From Acidisarcina polymorpha (GTDB lineage Bacteria; Acidobacteriota; Terriglobia; Terriglobales; Acidobacteriaceae), in assembly GCF_003330725.1 (NCBI RefSeq), contig NZ_CP030840.1, forward strand, positions 3,720,001-3,784,000: a stretch of DNA of 64,000 nt, given 5' to 3'. The notes under the pieces were generated by a model. That model searched no databases. It was not told the DNA's origin and worked only from the letters and a program-made list of their open reading frames with translations. How positions within the stretch are numbered: the stretch's first letter is position 1; each line of letters starts with the position of its first letter. The position numbers were made by a program, and so were the translations under genes. This document shows positions 9,020-18,119 of the stretch, one piece after another.

Positions 9020-10834
9020 ATGAGGCGAATGGTAGTGTTGGTCTTCGTCAGCCTCGCTGTGACGCTATTGGGCACTGCTCAGCCTGGGCCAGCCGCGAAG
9101 CCATCTGGCGATCGTCAGTTTGATCGTGGCTCTGGACTCGTGCTCTCCAGTCTGACGTCAGTCCAAATCGATAACCTGGTGTTACTGGGAAAGGTGTGGG
9201 GCTTTCTGAAGTATCACCATCCCACAGTCACCTCCGGTGAGCTTCAATGGGACTACGAGCTCTTTCGCATCCTGCCGGAGATCCTTGCTGCCCCCGATCA
9301 GGCCGCCGCACAGACGTCCATGATCCACTGGATTGGCGGTCTTGGTCCCGTACAGCCTTGTGGCAATTCCTGCGCTACCGGAGATAAGGATGGACCACGC
9401 ATAGGACACGTCTTGACGCCTGTCCCCATGCTTGCACTTCGTCCTGAAATCGCATGGATCGCGGACGAGGCGCTCCTGGGAAAAGAGCTCGCCCGAGCAT
9501 TGCAATATCTTCAACAGAATCGTACTGCCGGTAAACAGTTTTACATCTCGCTCGCTCCCGGGATAGGGAATCCGTCGTTCGATCATGAACGTGACTATGT
9601 GGGCGTTAAGTTCCCCGATGCTGGCTTTCAAATACTCGCGCTTTATCGCTTTTGGAACATCATCGAGTATTGGTCGCCCAATCGAAATATCGTCGGGGAA
9701 GATTGGGATGGCGTACTTCGCGAATTCTTGCCGCGACTCGCGTTAGCTAAGTCTTCCGAGGAGTATCAACTCGAAATGATGGAGCTCATCGCTCAAGTTC
9801 ATGATACTCATGCCAACCTTTGGAGCTCGCTTTCTCTTCGGCCGCCGGTAGGCGAGTGCAGGCTTCCACTGAGTCTGCGTTTCCTTGGCCAGAGCGCCGT
9901 CATCACCGCCGTTGCCTCTCAGGATCTGTCTGCTGTCGGCGGTTTCAAAGTTGGCGATGTGCTTACCGATCTTGACGGGAAGCCTGTCGAAAACCTGCTT
10001 CAATCATGGTCGCCTTATTATGCCGATTCAAACGATGCCGCTCGACTCCGGGATATCGCGCGGGCAATGACGAACGGCCCATGCGGTCCGGTCACCGTAC
10101 GGATTCGGCGAGGGCCCGATCTTCTCACCGTTGCAACGAAGCGGCTCCCAAGCGCCGGCATGACCGCAATCACCAACACGCATGACTTGCCTGGCGATAC
10201 TTTTCGGCTACTCTCCGATCAAGTGGCTTACCTGAAGCTGTCTTCAGTCAAAGCTGGGGATGCCGTCAGTTACATACAGCGCGCTAGAGATACAAAAGGT
10301 CTTATCGTGGACATCCGCAATTACCCTTCGGAATTCGTGGTTTTCGCTCTCGGCTCCCGCTTGGTTAAATGGTCGACGCCGTTTGTCGAATTTACACAAG
10401 CAGAATTATCGAATCCCGGGGCGTTTCATTGGACTAAGGGCCCGCTCCTGCAACCAGCAGAACCGCACTATTCGGGGAAAGTCATTATTCTGGTCGATGA
10501 GGTGACCCAGAGCCAGGCCGAATACACAGCGATGGCTTTCCGCTCCTCGCCGCATGCCATGGTGATTGGCAGTACGACGGCCGGCGCCGATGGCGATGTG
10601 TCAAAGCTTTCCCTTCCTGGCGGATTGAGGACCATGATCAGCGGCATCGGGATCTTCTATCCATACGGTAAACAAACTCAGCGGGTGGGCATTATTCCCG
10701 ACAAGATCGTAGTGCCCACCATTGAAGGCATAGGCGCCGGTCGAGATGAAGTGTTGGAAGAGGCCGTGCGGCAAATTCTAGGTGCTGAAACTTCGATCGA
10801 GACGATAAAGGCGCTTGCAAAGCCTGGGCGCTGA
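9020..10834 (+). CDS. Secreted S41-family (tail-specific/tricorn-like) peptidase with PDZ domain
   Basis: A 604-residue exported protein with a signal peptide (MVVLVFVSLAVTLLGTAQ). The N-terminal helical region is followed by an S41-type core. A PDZ domain is visible at about residues 290-380 (GGFKVGDVLTDLDGKPVENL, then GPVTVRIRRG), and the peptidase body at about 395-590 (VAYLKLSSVKAGDAVSYIQRA, GLIVDIRNYPS, GKVIILVDEVTQSQAEYTAMAF, AMVIGSTTAGADGDVSKLSLPGG). The nucleophile region is the SQAE after DEVTQ, where S41 enzymes normally read SAAE. It begins 16 bases after mdtO, so it may be co-transcribed with the pump. Proteolytic activity is probable but not certain. Confidence 0.75.
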   Translation: MRRMVVLVFVSLAVTLLGTAQPGPAAKPSGDRQFDRGSGLVLSSLTSVQIDNLVLLGKVWGFLKYHHPTVTSGELQWDYELFRILPEILAAPDQAAAQTSMIHWIGGLGPVQPCGNSCATGDKDGPRIGHVLTPVPMLALRPEIAWIADEALLGKELARALQYLQQNRTAGKQFYISLAPGIGNPSFDHERDYVGVKFPDAGFQILALYRFWNIIEYWSPNRNIVGEDWDGVLREFLPRLALAKSSEEYQLEMMELIAQVHDTHANLWSSLSLRPPVGECRLPLSLRFLGQSAVITAVASQDLSAVGGFKVGDVLTDLDGKPVENLLQSWSPYYADSNDAARLRDIARAMTNGPCGPVTVRIRRGPDLLTVATKRLPSAGMTAITNTHDLPGDTFRLLSDQVAYLKLSSVKAGDAVSYIQRARDTKGLIVDIRNYPSEFVVFALGSRLVKWSTPFVEFTQAELSNPGAFHWTKGPLLQPAEPHYSGKVIILVDEVTQSQAEYTAMAFRSSPHAMVIGSTTAGADGDVSKLSLPGGLRTMISGIGIFYPYGKQTQRVGIIPDKIVVPTIEGIGAGRDEVLEEAVRQILGAETSIETIKALAKPGR

Positions 10835-11065
10835 GCGGACGGCCACCTGACAGAGACTAACGTCATCATCAACATACCTGCCCCCCTAAATGGGTAAGAG
10901 GAATTACCCCGAGAGTGTCTTTCGAGGAAATCGGTGTTGGGGAACAATCCTATTGCAGCCAGGGAACGGAAATGCTAAGTGCCGAGCCGCATTCTGTGGA
11001 CTCAAGGGTGACCGCAGTCTGCGAATTCACGGGTGACCTGTATGAAGGATCATGAAGATCGAAGA

Positions 11066-11752
11066 GTGAAGAACATCGTTCTTGTTCGTGGCGTCTTCGC
11101 CGATGGCTCAAGCTGGTCGAAAGTGATTCCGTTATTGCAAGCGCAGGGCTACCAAGCGGTCGCTGTCCAGAATTCATTGACTTCGTTAAAGGACGAAGTG
11201 GCCGCTACAAAGAGAATCATTGCACTGCAGGACGGGCCGGTGATCCTTGTCGGCCATTCCTGGGGAGGCACTGTCATCAGCGAGGCTGGCGATGACCCTA
11301 AAGTTGCGGCCCTGGTGTGCGGCGCGGCCTATGCTCCGGAGGCCGGAGAGTCGGCAAACGATGCCAGCCAACCATTCGGCTGGACGGACGGGCAAAAACA
11401 GATTCGTTTGGACAGCGAGAAATTTGCCGTGCTTACTTCCGAAGGCATGCTGGAGTATGTCACCCAGGGGCTTCCGCTGGCCGAACGTGAGCTTGCCTTT
11501 GCGGTTCAGGGACAGAGTTACGGGCCTATGTTCGACGAGAAACTGAAGCTTGCCGCATGGAAGACGAAACCGACCTGGGCGGTCATTTCGACAAACGACC
11601 GAATGCTTCCACCGGCGATGGAAGAATCGAGCGCGAAGAAGATGAAGGCGGCGACAACAACCCTGCCGACGTGTCGCATGGTCATCCTCGAAGAGCCGGA
11701 GAAGGTCGCAGCCGTGATCGACGAGGCTGCGAAAGAAGCGCTGACGAAGTAG
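11066..11752 (+). CDS. Alpha/beta hydrolase fold protein (salicylate-esterase-like), probably without catalytic His
   Basis: A protein of 228 residues in the MKNIVLVHGAFADGSSW family of small soil-bacterial esterases. I place the start at the GTG at 11066 (reading VKNIVLV), where relatives begin; an ATG at 11042 is an alternative. The nucleophile elbow GHSWGG is intact, as is the acid-region STNDRM. Two usually conserved histidines are changed: the HG oxyanion-hole motif reads RG (VLVRGVFADG), and the C-terminal catalytic His (relatives read xSHxxMLSxPExV) is Arg in PTCRMVILEEPEKV. The fold is clear; hydrolase activity is doubtful. It lies 130 bases upstream of an intact alpha/beta hydrolase on the same strand. 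Confidence 0.75.
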   Translation: MKNIVLVRGVFADGSSWSKVIPLLQAQGYQAVAVQNSLTSLKDEVAATKRIIALQDGPVILVGHSWGGTVISEAGDDPKVAALVCGAAYAPEAGESANDASQPFGWTDGQKQIRLDSEKFAVLTSEGMLEYVTQGLPLAERELAFAVQGQSYGPMFDEKLKLAAWKTKPTWAVISTNDRMLPPAMEESSAKKMKAATTTLPTCRMVILEEPEKVAAVIDEAAKEALTK

Positions 11753-11881
11753 CGAACCAGAGTGTTTGGCTGCGAACGCCTGCTTTGAACGCGTTGTTAT
11801 CGATCAACCCAATTCGTGAACTCTGCAACCCCGTTCCTAACAAGGAAATAGAATCCACCCCGACGACGCCAAGGAGAACAC

Positions 11882-12703
11882 ATGAGCACCATCACAGTAA
11901 AAGACGGAACAACGATCTACTACAAGGATTGGGGCAAAGGGCAGCCCATAGTTTTCTCGCATGGCTGGCCTCTCAATGCGGATGCATGGGATACACAAAT
12001 GATGTTTTTCGGCGAGCGAGGCTTCCGGGTCATCGCGCACGATCGTCGCAGCCATGGCCGCTCCGCGCAGTCCTGGGATGGCAACGAGATGGACACCTAT
12101 GCCGACGATCTTGCGGCGCTTTTTGAGGCGCTGGACCTCGACAATGCAATCATCGCGGGTCACTCGACCGGCGGTGGAGAAGTAGCCCACTACATCGGCC
12201 GCCACGGTTCGCGAAGAATCGCGAAGGCGGTACTGATCAGTGCCGTCCCACCGGTGATGCTTAAGTCGGAGAAGAACCCCGGCGGCTTGCCCAAGGACGT
12301 CTTCGACGGCATTCGTACCGGCCTGTTAGACGACCGGTCGCAATTCTTCAAGGACCTGAGCTTGCCCTTCTTCGGCTATAACCGGCAAGGAGCAAAGATC
12401 TCTGAGGGGGTCCGCGAAAATTTCTGGTTCCAAAGCATGCAAGGCGGGGTCAAGGGCGAATATGACTGCATCAAGGCCTTCTCCGAGACCGACTTTACCG
12501 AGGACCTGAAAAAGATCGATGTTCCCACCCTCGTGATGCACGGCGACGATGATCAGATCGTGCCCTACCTTGACTCTGGAGCGCTCTCGGCAAAGCTGGT
12601 GAAAGATGCAAAGCTGAAAGTTTATCCGGGTTTTCCGCATGGAATGCCGATCATCCATGCAGAGCAGATCAATCAGGATCTGCTGGAGTTTATCAAGTCC
12701 TAA
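11882..12703 (+). CDS. Alpha/beta hydrolase, non-heme chloroperoxidase/arylesterase family
   Basis: A 273-residue enzyme close to the cofactor-free haloperoxidase/perhydrolase group. Visible elements: [17 protein letters not shown] (oxyanion HGW, residues about 16-32), [10 protein letters not shown], the nucleophile elbow GHSTGGG (Ser about 98), the acid in [10 protein letters not shown] and the histidine in YPGFPHGMP. The catalytic triad is therefore complete, unlike the neighbour upstream. A good ribosome-binding site (AAGGAG) lies ahead of the ATG. No signal peptide, so it should act in the cytoplasm. The physiological substrate is unknown; ester hydrolysis and perhydrolysis are typical of the family. 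Confidence 0.85.
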   Translation: MSTITVKDGTTIYYKDWGKGQPIVFSHGWPLNADAWDTQMMFFGERGFRVIAHDRRSHGRSAQSWDGNEMDTYADDLAALFEALDLDNAIIAGHSTGGGEVAHYIGRHGSRRIAKAVLISAVPPVMLKSEKNPGGLPKDVFDGIRTGLLDDRSQFFKDLSLPFFGYNRQGAKISEGVRENFWFQSMQGGVKGEYDCIKAFSETDFTEDLKKIDVPTLVMHGDDDQIVPYLDSGALSAKLVKDAKLKVYPGFPHGMPIIHAEQINQDLLEFIKS

Positions 12704-12709
12704 CTTTAC

Positions 12710-12740
12710 GTGAGGGGAGAACTGACAGCTCTCCCCTCAC
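12710..12740 (+). terminator. Hairpin after the hydrolase gene
   Basis: A perfect 11-bp stem (GTGAGGGGAGA and its complement) with a 9-base loop starts 7 bases after the hydrolase stop. No T-run follows, so it may terminate weakly or protect the mRNA 3' end. Confidence 0.5.
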
Positions 12741-13070
12741 CTAGCACGGTCTAGCCGCTCCTGGCACCGGACGAAGCGCTTGGCTGCTCCCGGGCCTGCC
12801 CCGCTCTTCTCCCCAATGCGACACAGCCATCACTTGCACGATTGATGAGCAAATCAGCTCAGACCGTTGATATAAAGTCTATATACTGACAGAAAGTGCC
12901 AACGTACGATCAATGGAAGACAAGGAGCTATTTCTGAGCAGACGGAAAGCGTCTTCTACTCCGACTTAGTTCAGCTCGAAGCCTGCACCACATTCTCCCT
13001 CTGCGCCAAAGGTCCAGCCCTCGAAATACCCACGCATTGAGTGGAACTCCAGGAACTCAATCAGTCTTAG

Positions 13071-13118
13071 CCAGTAGTTCACCAGGCCAGTAGTTCACTG
13101 CGCCAATAGTTCGCCGCC
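13071..13118. repeat. Three tandem 16-bp repeats
   Basis: Three consecutive copies of a 16-base unit beginning CCAGTAGTTC (third copy CCAATAGTTC) lie 47 bases before the PQQ-propeller start. The rest of the 460-base intergenic region 12704-13164 shows no gene. The repeat could be slippage or a binding-site array. Confidence 0.75.
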
Positions 13119-13164
13119 CGTCCAGCTCCCTATGGTGCTGTCATTCTGTGTGCGAGGTGACGTA

Positions 13165-14763
13165 ATGTCCGGCATCACTTGCTTGATTCTCTTCATCGCA
13201 GGAACCGTTAGCCTTGCCCAAAACGTACTTACCCGCAACTACGACAATGCTCGTAGTGGCGCTAACCTGAATGAGACAATCCTCACTCCCGCGAATGTCA
13301 GCGGCCTCAAAAAACTCTTCACCGTGAACGTTGACGGCGAGGTCTATGCCCAGCCGCTCTACATGGCTAACCTGACAATTGCGGAGGTCACGCAGAATGT
13401 CGTCTTTATCGCAACCATGAACAATAGCGTCTACGCCTTGAATGCCGACACCGGGGCCGAGCTTTGGCACGTACGTTACGGCACCCCAATTAAAACAAAG
13501 GACGTCCAGTACCCCAAGAACCCGAATATCAACCCCGCGTCGCCCACCGGGATACTCTCAACGCCGGTGATCGATCCGGCCTCGGGTATTCTTTACTACG
13601 ATCACGGTGAGGAACTGACTTCAGGGTCCACAAAGGCGTACAGCCATCACCTGGAGGCGATCGACATATATTCCGGCAATAAGCTATTAAACTCGCCGGT
13701 GACTATCAGCGAGCCCTTCACGACGGCAGACGGTACCTACAATTTCCTCGCCAAAAGCGAGAACCAACGGTCCAGCTTAGCGCTTGCCAGCGGCAACATC
13801 TATGTTATGTTCGCGAGCCACAACGACCAGAGCAATGGCTATCACGGATGGGTCTACGCCTACTCCGCGAGTGATCTTGGCTTCGTTGCCAGCTACATGA
13901 CCACTACAACTGGAGTCAAGGGCGGCATTTGGCAGGCTGGCTCGGCGCCGGCAATCGATACGGCAGGGAACCTCTACATCTCAGTTGGGAATGGCGACTA
14001 CGATGTCAGCCCTAAAGGCGTCCAACAGACTGGCGAAAGTTTCATCAAACTGAGTCCGACACTCACGCTGCTCGACTGGTTCACGCCACATAATGCCGAA
14101 AACCTGAACTCAGGAGATATGGATCTTGGCTCGTCCGGCATTCTGCTGGTCGGCGACGAATACGTCGTCGGCGGTGGCAAGGCTGGGGTGATCTATGTGG
14201 ACAACGTCGACAACCTCGGAAAGTTCAACTCGTCTGAGGACCAGGTTCTGCAAGAGTTTCAGGCAGTGTATGGCATGGGCTCAAGTCACATCCACGGGAC
14301 GCCTGTCTATTTCAACGGCAACATCTACGTTTGGGGCGAAAATGATTATCTTCGCGGCTTCCATTTCTCGAACGGCCTGTTCAACACAAGTCCGTTCGCC
14401 GAAAGCAGCATGACAGCGCCCGTCACCCATGACAATGGCGCGATGCCCGGCGGTTTCTTGTCCGTCTCCGCGAACGGCACGACAAACGCGATTATCTGGG
14501 CATCGACGCCATACAACGCGAATGCCAGCCAGGCCACAGTCCAGGGAGTGCTCTATGCTCTGGATCCAAATACTCTCAAAGTGCTCTGGAGCGATAAAAC
14601 CAATGCTTCAAGGGACGACATTGGGATGTTTGCCAAGTTCGTTCCACTGACGATTGCGAATGGGAAGGTCTACGCAGTCAACTTCGGTCCAAAAGGGACG
14701 ACAGGTGCTGCAGGGCAGTTGGTTGTCTATGGGTTGGCGAATGTTTTGGCCAAAACAGAATAG
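13165..14763 (+). CDS. Secreted PQQ-like beta-propeller (outer-membrane-assembly-like repeat) protein
   Basis: A 532-residue exported protein with a signal peptide (ITCLILFIAGTVSLAQ). It is built from repeated beta-propeller blades: VYALNADTGAELWHVRYG, LYISVGNGDYDVSP, VLYALDPNTLKVLWSDKT, which are the PQQ-enzyme/pyrrolo-quinoline-quinone repeat type. After the signal peptide it starts with VLTRNYDNARSGANLNETILTPANV, a common N-terminal signature of acidobacterial secreted propellers. I see no cofactor-binding disulfide or catalytic aspartate arrangement of true PQQ dehydrogenases, so it is probably a binding or structural protein. The chosen ATG at 13165 follows a GAGGTG site; an upstream in-frame start at 13132 is less likely. 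Confidence 0.8.
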   Translation: MSGITCLILFIAGTVSLAQNVLTRNYDNARSGANLNETILTPANVSGLKKLFTVNVDGEVYAQPLYMANLTIAEVTQNVVFIATMNNSVYALNADTGAELWHVRYGTPIKTKDVQYPKNPNINPASPTGILSTPVIDPASGILYYDHGEELTSGSTKAYSHHLEAIDIYSGNKLLNSPVTISEPFTTADGTYNFLAKSENQRSSLALASGNIYVMFASHNDQSNGYHGWVYAYSASDLGFVASYMTTTTGVKGGIWQAGSAPAIDTAGNLYISVGNGDYDVSPKGVQQTGESFIKLSPTLTLLDWFTPHNAENLNSGDMDLGSSGILLVGDEYVVGGGKAGVIYVDNVDNLGKFNSSEDQVLQEFQAVYGMGSSHIHGTPVYFNGNIYVWGENDYLRGFHFSNGLFNTSPFAESSMTAPVTHDNGAMPGGFLSVSANGTTNAIIWASTPYNANASQATVQGVLYALDPNTLKVLWSDKTNASRDDIGMFAKFVPLTIANGKVYAVNFGPKGTTGAAGQLVVYGLANVLAKTE

Positions 14764-15309
14764 CAGCCGATCGCGTACAGGTGGGTCCGAACGACGCGGT
14801 CCTTCGGCTCATCCTGTATTTGTGGAACTTCGTGTGAAGCCAGATGCTCAGATGGCGCAGTGGCGATTAGATCGTCGCGCAAGCTTTCGTTCACTCGAGT
14901 ATTCGGCATCCGCTTGAAGCCTACTAATCGCGAAAGCTGATGTCCGGGCAACACATCCCCCGCAGTTGCGACGCTCCGCGTACCGCCTCCTTAGCCTGCC
15001 TGAAAGCAAAGAGACGATACGGCTGCTCGAGTATGCACAAGGACAACTGGTTCCATGACCGGTTTTTGATGTCACCTTTGGGTAAGCTCCGGCCTCCCGA
15101 CGTAGGTGAGATCTTGGTGGATTTGCACTAGCTAACCCATAAATAGTATGAATGCACAAGAGATGCCTAGCTGGTTCGAACGCTTGAGGTAGAAGCGGTC
15201 TTTTACAGCCCAACACAGGCGGCTGCTGAGTTATCTGAGTGCGGGGGGAAAAGGAAGTAAGTTGCAGGACAACACACGGGAAGATCGCGATCGTTCGAGG
15301 AACATCTTC
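14764..15309. other. Intergenic region, no recognisable gene
   Basis: About 545 bases between the propeller gene and the sugar-binding lipoprotein. Open frames here have atypical composition and no known motifs. The promoter of the lipoprotein gene presumably lies in its last part. Confidence 0.4.
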
Positions 15310-16650
15310 ATGAACATCTGCAGGTCGATCCATCATCAATTGCAAAACACACCGCCCTTTACTACTGTCCTGCTGTTTTGCATGGTCTTTGGCTGTAGCA
15401 ATCCTGCATCGGCGCCCGGAACTGTATCCTTTCTGGATCAGGAGTGGTCGCAGCCGGATGAATTGTCCAGTGCGGCGCGCGAATCTCAGGAGTTCACCAG
15501 GGAAACGGGAATCGCCATTCGGCAGTCGCCGGTTCCCAACACCTTATTCTCTTCGCTCCCGCCTCAGGCCCAACTGGGCCTCTTGCGTAGGTCGCTCCAG
15601 GAACGGGGCCCTATTCCGGATGTCCTGGGAATCGATGTCATCTGGCCCGGTATCCTCTCCGACGATTTGATCGATGTGGGGCATGATTTTGCCACCGAAC
15701 TTTCAACGATGGACCCCCAATTAGTCTCCAGCTACACGGTGCATGGCAAGGTAGTGGCCGTACCCTATCATGCGCACGTCGGCGTTCTCGCCTTTCGAAG
15801 CGATCTGCTTCTGCAATATGGGTATAGCCGACCTCCAGAGACCTGGGATGAGCTGGAACAGATGGCCGCCAGAATTCAGGCGGGTGAGCGCGCTAAGGGC
15901 AAAAAAGATTTCTGGGGTTATGTCTGGCAAGGTGCGGCCACCGAGGGCTTGACCTGTAACGCCCTTGAATGGCAGGTCTCTGAAGGAGGAGGCCGCATCA
16001 TCGAAGATGATGGGACGATTAGCGTCAACAATCCTGCTGCAATCCGTTCCTGGCAGCGAGCCGCCCGCTGGATCGGCAGAATCTCGCCGCCTGGTGTCGT
16101 GGCGTACCAGGAAGTGGATTCGCTGAGCGCCTGGGACGCCGGGAATGCTGCCTTTATGCGCAGCTGGCAGTGGGGTTACCGTCTTACGCATCCCAGGGAT
16201 TCGCCTCTACGGGACAGAACCGGTTATACAAGCATGCCTGGAGGATCCGTGGGCCGTGTGGGTACCTTGGGAGGCGTCGGTTTGGCTGTTCCCCGATCTT
16301 CAACTCATCCTCGGGAAGCACTCGCGCTCATCCGTTTTCTCATCGCTAAGGAGCAGGAGTCGAAAGTGGATCCGGCTCACTTCGTGCCGATCCCCCCAAC
16401 CCAACTCTACGACCTGCCACAGATACTGCAGGCCTATGCCCCCTCGACTAGACTGAATCAACAAAACAGCTGGCTGGTTAGCCGGCCTTCGAATGTCACC
16501 GGTCGCGCTTATGAAAATGTCACCCAGGCTTACACCCAATCGGTGCATTCGGTTTTGACCGGCCAGAAATCGGCGCCCGAGGCGGCAGCAGAATTGGAGA
16601 AGCAATTGATTCGAATAACCGGTTTCCGTCCTGGGCCGCCCAAGATGTGA
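15310..16650 (+). CDS. Extracellular solute-binding lipoprotein (family 1 sugar-binding type)
   Basis: A 446-residue exported protein with a lipobox (VLLFCMVFGC, Cys about 30 residues from the start), so probably anchored by lipid. The mature part is the binding protein fold of ABC sugar importers (maltose/trehalose type): TGIAIRQSPVPN, PDVLGIDVIWPGILSDDLIDV, VHGKVVAVPYHAHVGVLAFRSDLL, PPETWDELEQMAARIQ, GNAAFMRSWQWGYRLT, GGVGLAVPRSSTHPREALALIRFL. No ABC permease or ATPase gene is present on either side; instead a sensor kinase follows 98 bases downstream on the same strand. I infer that it may present a sugar to that kinase, or serve a permease encoded elsewhere. An upstream in-frame start at 15262 is possible. 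Confidence 0.85.
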   Translation: MNICRSIHHQLQNTPPFTTVLLFCMVFGCSNPASAPGTVSFLDQEWSQPDELSSAARESQEFTRETGIAIRQSPVPNTLFSSLPPQAQLGLLRRSLQERGPIPDVLGIDVIWPGILSDDLIDVGHDFATELSTMDPQLVSSYTVHGKVVAVPYHAHVGVLAFRSDLLLQYGYSRPPETWDELEQMAARIQAGERAKGKKDFWGYVWQGAATEGLTCNALEWQVSEGGGRIIEDDGTISVNNPAAIRSWQRAARWIGRISPPGVVAYQEVDSLSAWDAGNAAFMRSWQWGYRLTHPRDSPLRDRTGYTSMPGGSVGRVGTLGGVGLAVPRSSTHPREALALIRFLIAKEQESKVDPAHFVPIPPTQLYDLPQILQAYAPSTRLNQQNSWLVSRPSNVTGRAYENVTQAYTQSVHSVLTGQKSAPEAAAELEKQLIRITGFRPGPPKM

Positions 16651-16748
16651 AAACCATGCCACTATCTCGGTCGGGTGTGTCGGTGGGGCAAGCGCTACCA
16701 TTGGGCGGAAGACATGGCGCCGGGATGATCCTCAGGAAGCGGGACTGA

Positions 16749-18119
16749 ATGAAATCTTCAGATTATTTCAAAGTTGGTCCTCGGCTGACGCTTGCCTTTG
16801 CGCTGCTCATGGCCTTGATTCTGGCAGGGAATGGCTTTGTCATCTGGCAATTTCATGTAGCGAGCATCCAAATCGATCGTCTCACCGCGGCAAATCGACG
16901 ACTGATTGCGGTAATGCAGCTCCAAGTGGGCCTTCTCTCATTCCACCAGCGGCTGGACGATCTCGCACGGTCAGGCGACGCACACCAGTTGGCCGATGAA
17001 AGCGGGGCGTTACGCTTAGCCCTCCAGGAACAGGCTCAACGAGCGGGAATGACCGCCGCCAACCTCGGAACCCAAGTAGATCCGGCTTTCCTGCCAACTC
17101 TGAAAACGATCGAAGTCGCTTTGTCAGCACAACTGGACGCCATTAACGACTTAGCGAAATCAGGTGATTGGGGAACTGTGCAGCGCCGTCTAGACAACGA
17201 ACTAAAACCGATTGAAAGTCAGACTTCAGTATTAGTCGGGAACTTTCAACAACAAGCCAACGCTGAATTGACACAGGCGGTCTGGAGAATGGGAAGCGTG
17301 CAGCGGCGGATTTTTTTGGTCGTGCCGATCACGGCAGTCTCGACGTTTTTCATTGCGGCCTTCTTTGGCTGGGCAATGACGCGACGCATAGTTGAACTTC
17401 GCCTAGAAGAACGTGTCAGCGAACGAACACGGATCGCGCGGGAACTGCACGATACTCTGCTACAGAGTTTGCATGGATTGATGTTCGAGTTTCAGGCAGC
17501 GCGCAATATGTTCCGGAAGCGGCCAGAAGAGGCGTTGCAAGCCCTCGACAGCGCCATTGTCGGAACCGAACGAGCGATCATCGAGAGTCAGGAAGCCATT
17601 GAAGATCTGCGCAGCACTGCGACAGCCGAGGATGATCTGGCTCAGTTGATAAAGTTAACAGGAGAGAACTTCGCTACCCCGCGAAGTGAGGACTATGATC
17701 CTCCGGCATTTGGACTCACCGTTGAGGGTCAACAACGGGCATTAAGTCCGGTGATCCGAGATGAAGTGTACGGAATCGCGCGTGAACTATTACGGAACGC
17801 CTTCAGGCACGCTCAAGCGCGACGCATCGAAGCTGAGATCCTCTACGACGAATACCAGCTCCGGGTGCGTGTCCGCGACGATGGGAGAGGCATGGACCCA
17901 CAAGTGCTCGAGCAAGGGATGCGTCCTGGGCACTGGGGTTTACCCGGAGTTCGAGAACGAGCACAGCAAATTGGCGGGAAACTCGATGTTTGGAGCGAAG
18001 CGGGAGCAGGAACAGAAGTTCAACTGAGTGTTACTGCTTTGGTAGCCTATGAAAAAGCATCGATCCGCTCCAGATTCGAAGGATCGCAAGGGGCTGAAAA
18101 TCATGAGCATCGATCCTAG
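16749..18119 (+). CDS. NarL-family sensor histidine kinase
   Basis: A 456-residue membrane sensor kinase. It has one membrane helix at about residues 13-35, an extracytoplasmic helical domain (about 36-190, rich in Gln/Leu heptads, four-helix-bundle-like), a second membrane helix at about 192-212, then HisKA_3 with RTRIARELHDTLLQSLHGL (phosphorylated His in ELHDT), and a HATPase_c domain with ELLRNAFRHAQA, RVRDDGRGMD and HWGLPGVRERAQQIGG. It lies directly upstream of, and overlaps by 17 bases, a NarL/LuxR response regulator, its obvious partner. The solute-binding lipoprotein upstream is a candidate ligand-delivery protein. Confidence 0.9.
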   Translation: MKSSDYFKVGPRLTLAFALLMALILAGNGFVIWQFHVASIQIDRLTAANRRLIAVMQLQVGLLSFHQRLDDLARSGDAHQLADESGALRLALQEQAQRAGMTAANLGTQVDPAFLPTLKTIEVALSAQLDAINDLAKSGDWGTVQRRLDNELKPIESQTSVLVGNFQQQANAELTQAVWRMGSVQRRIFLVVPITAVSTFFIAAFFGWAMTRRIVELRLEERVSERTRIARELHDTLLQSLHGLMFEFQAARNMFRKRPEEALQALDSAIVGTERAIIESQEAIEDLRSTATAEDDLAQLIKLTGENFATPRSEDYDPPAFGLTVEGQQRALSPVIRDEVYGIARELLRNAFRHAQARRIEAEILYDEYQLRVRVRDDGRGMDPQVLEQGMRPGHWGLPGVRERAQQIGGKLDVWSEAGAGTEVQLSVTALVAYEKASIRSRFEGSQGAENHEHRS

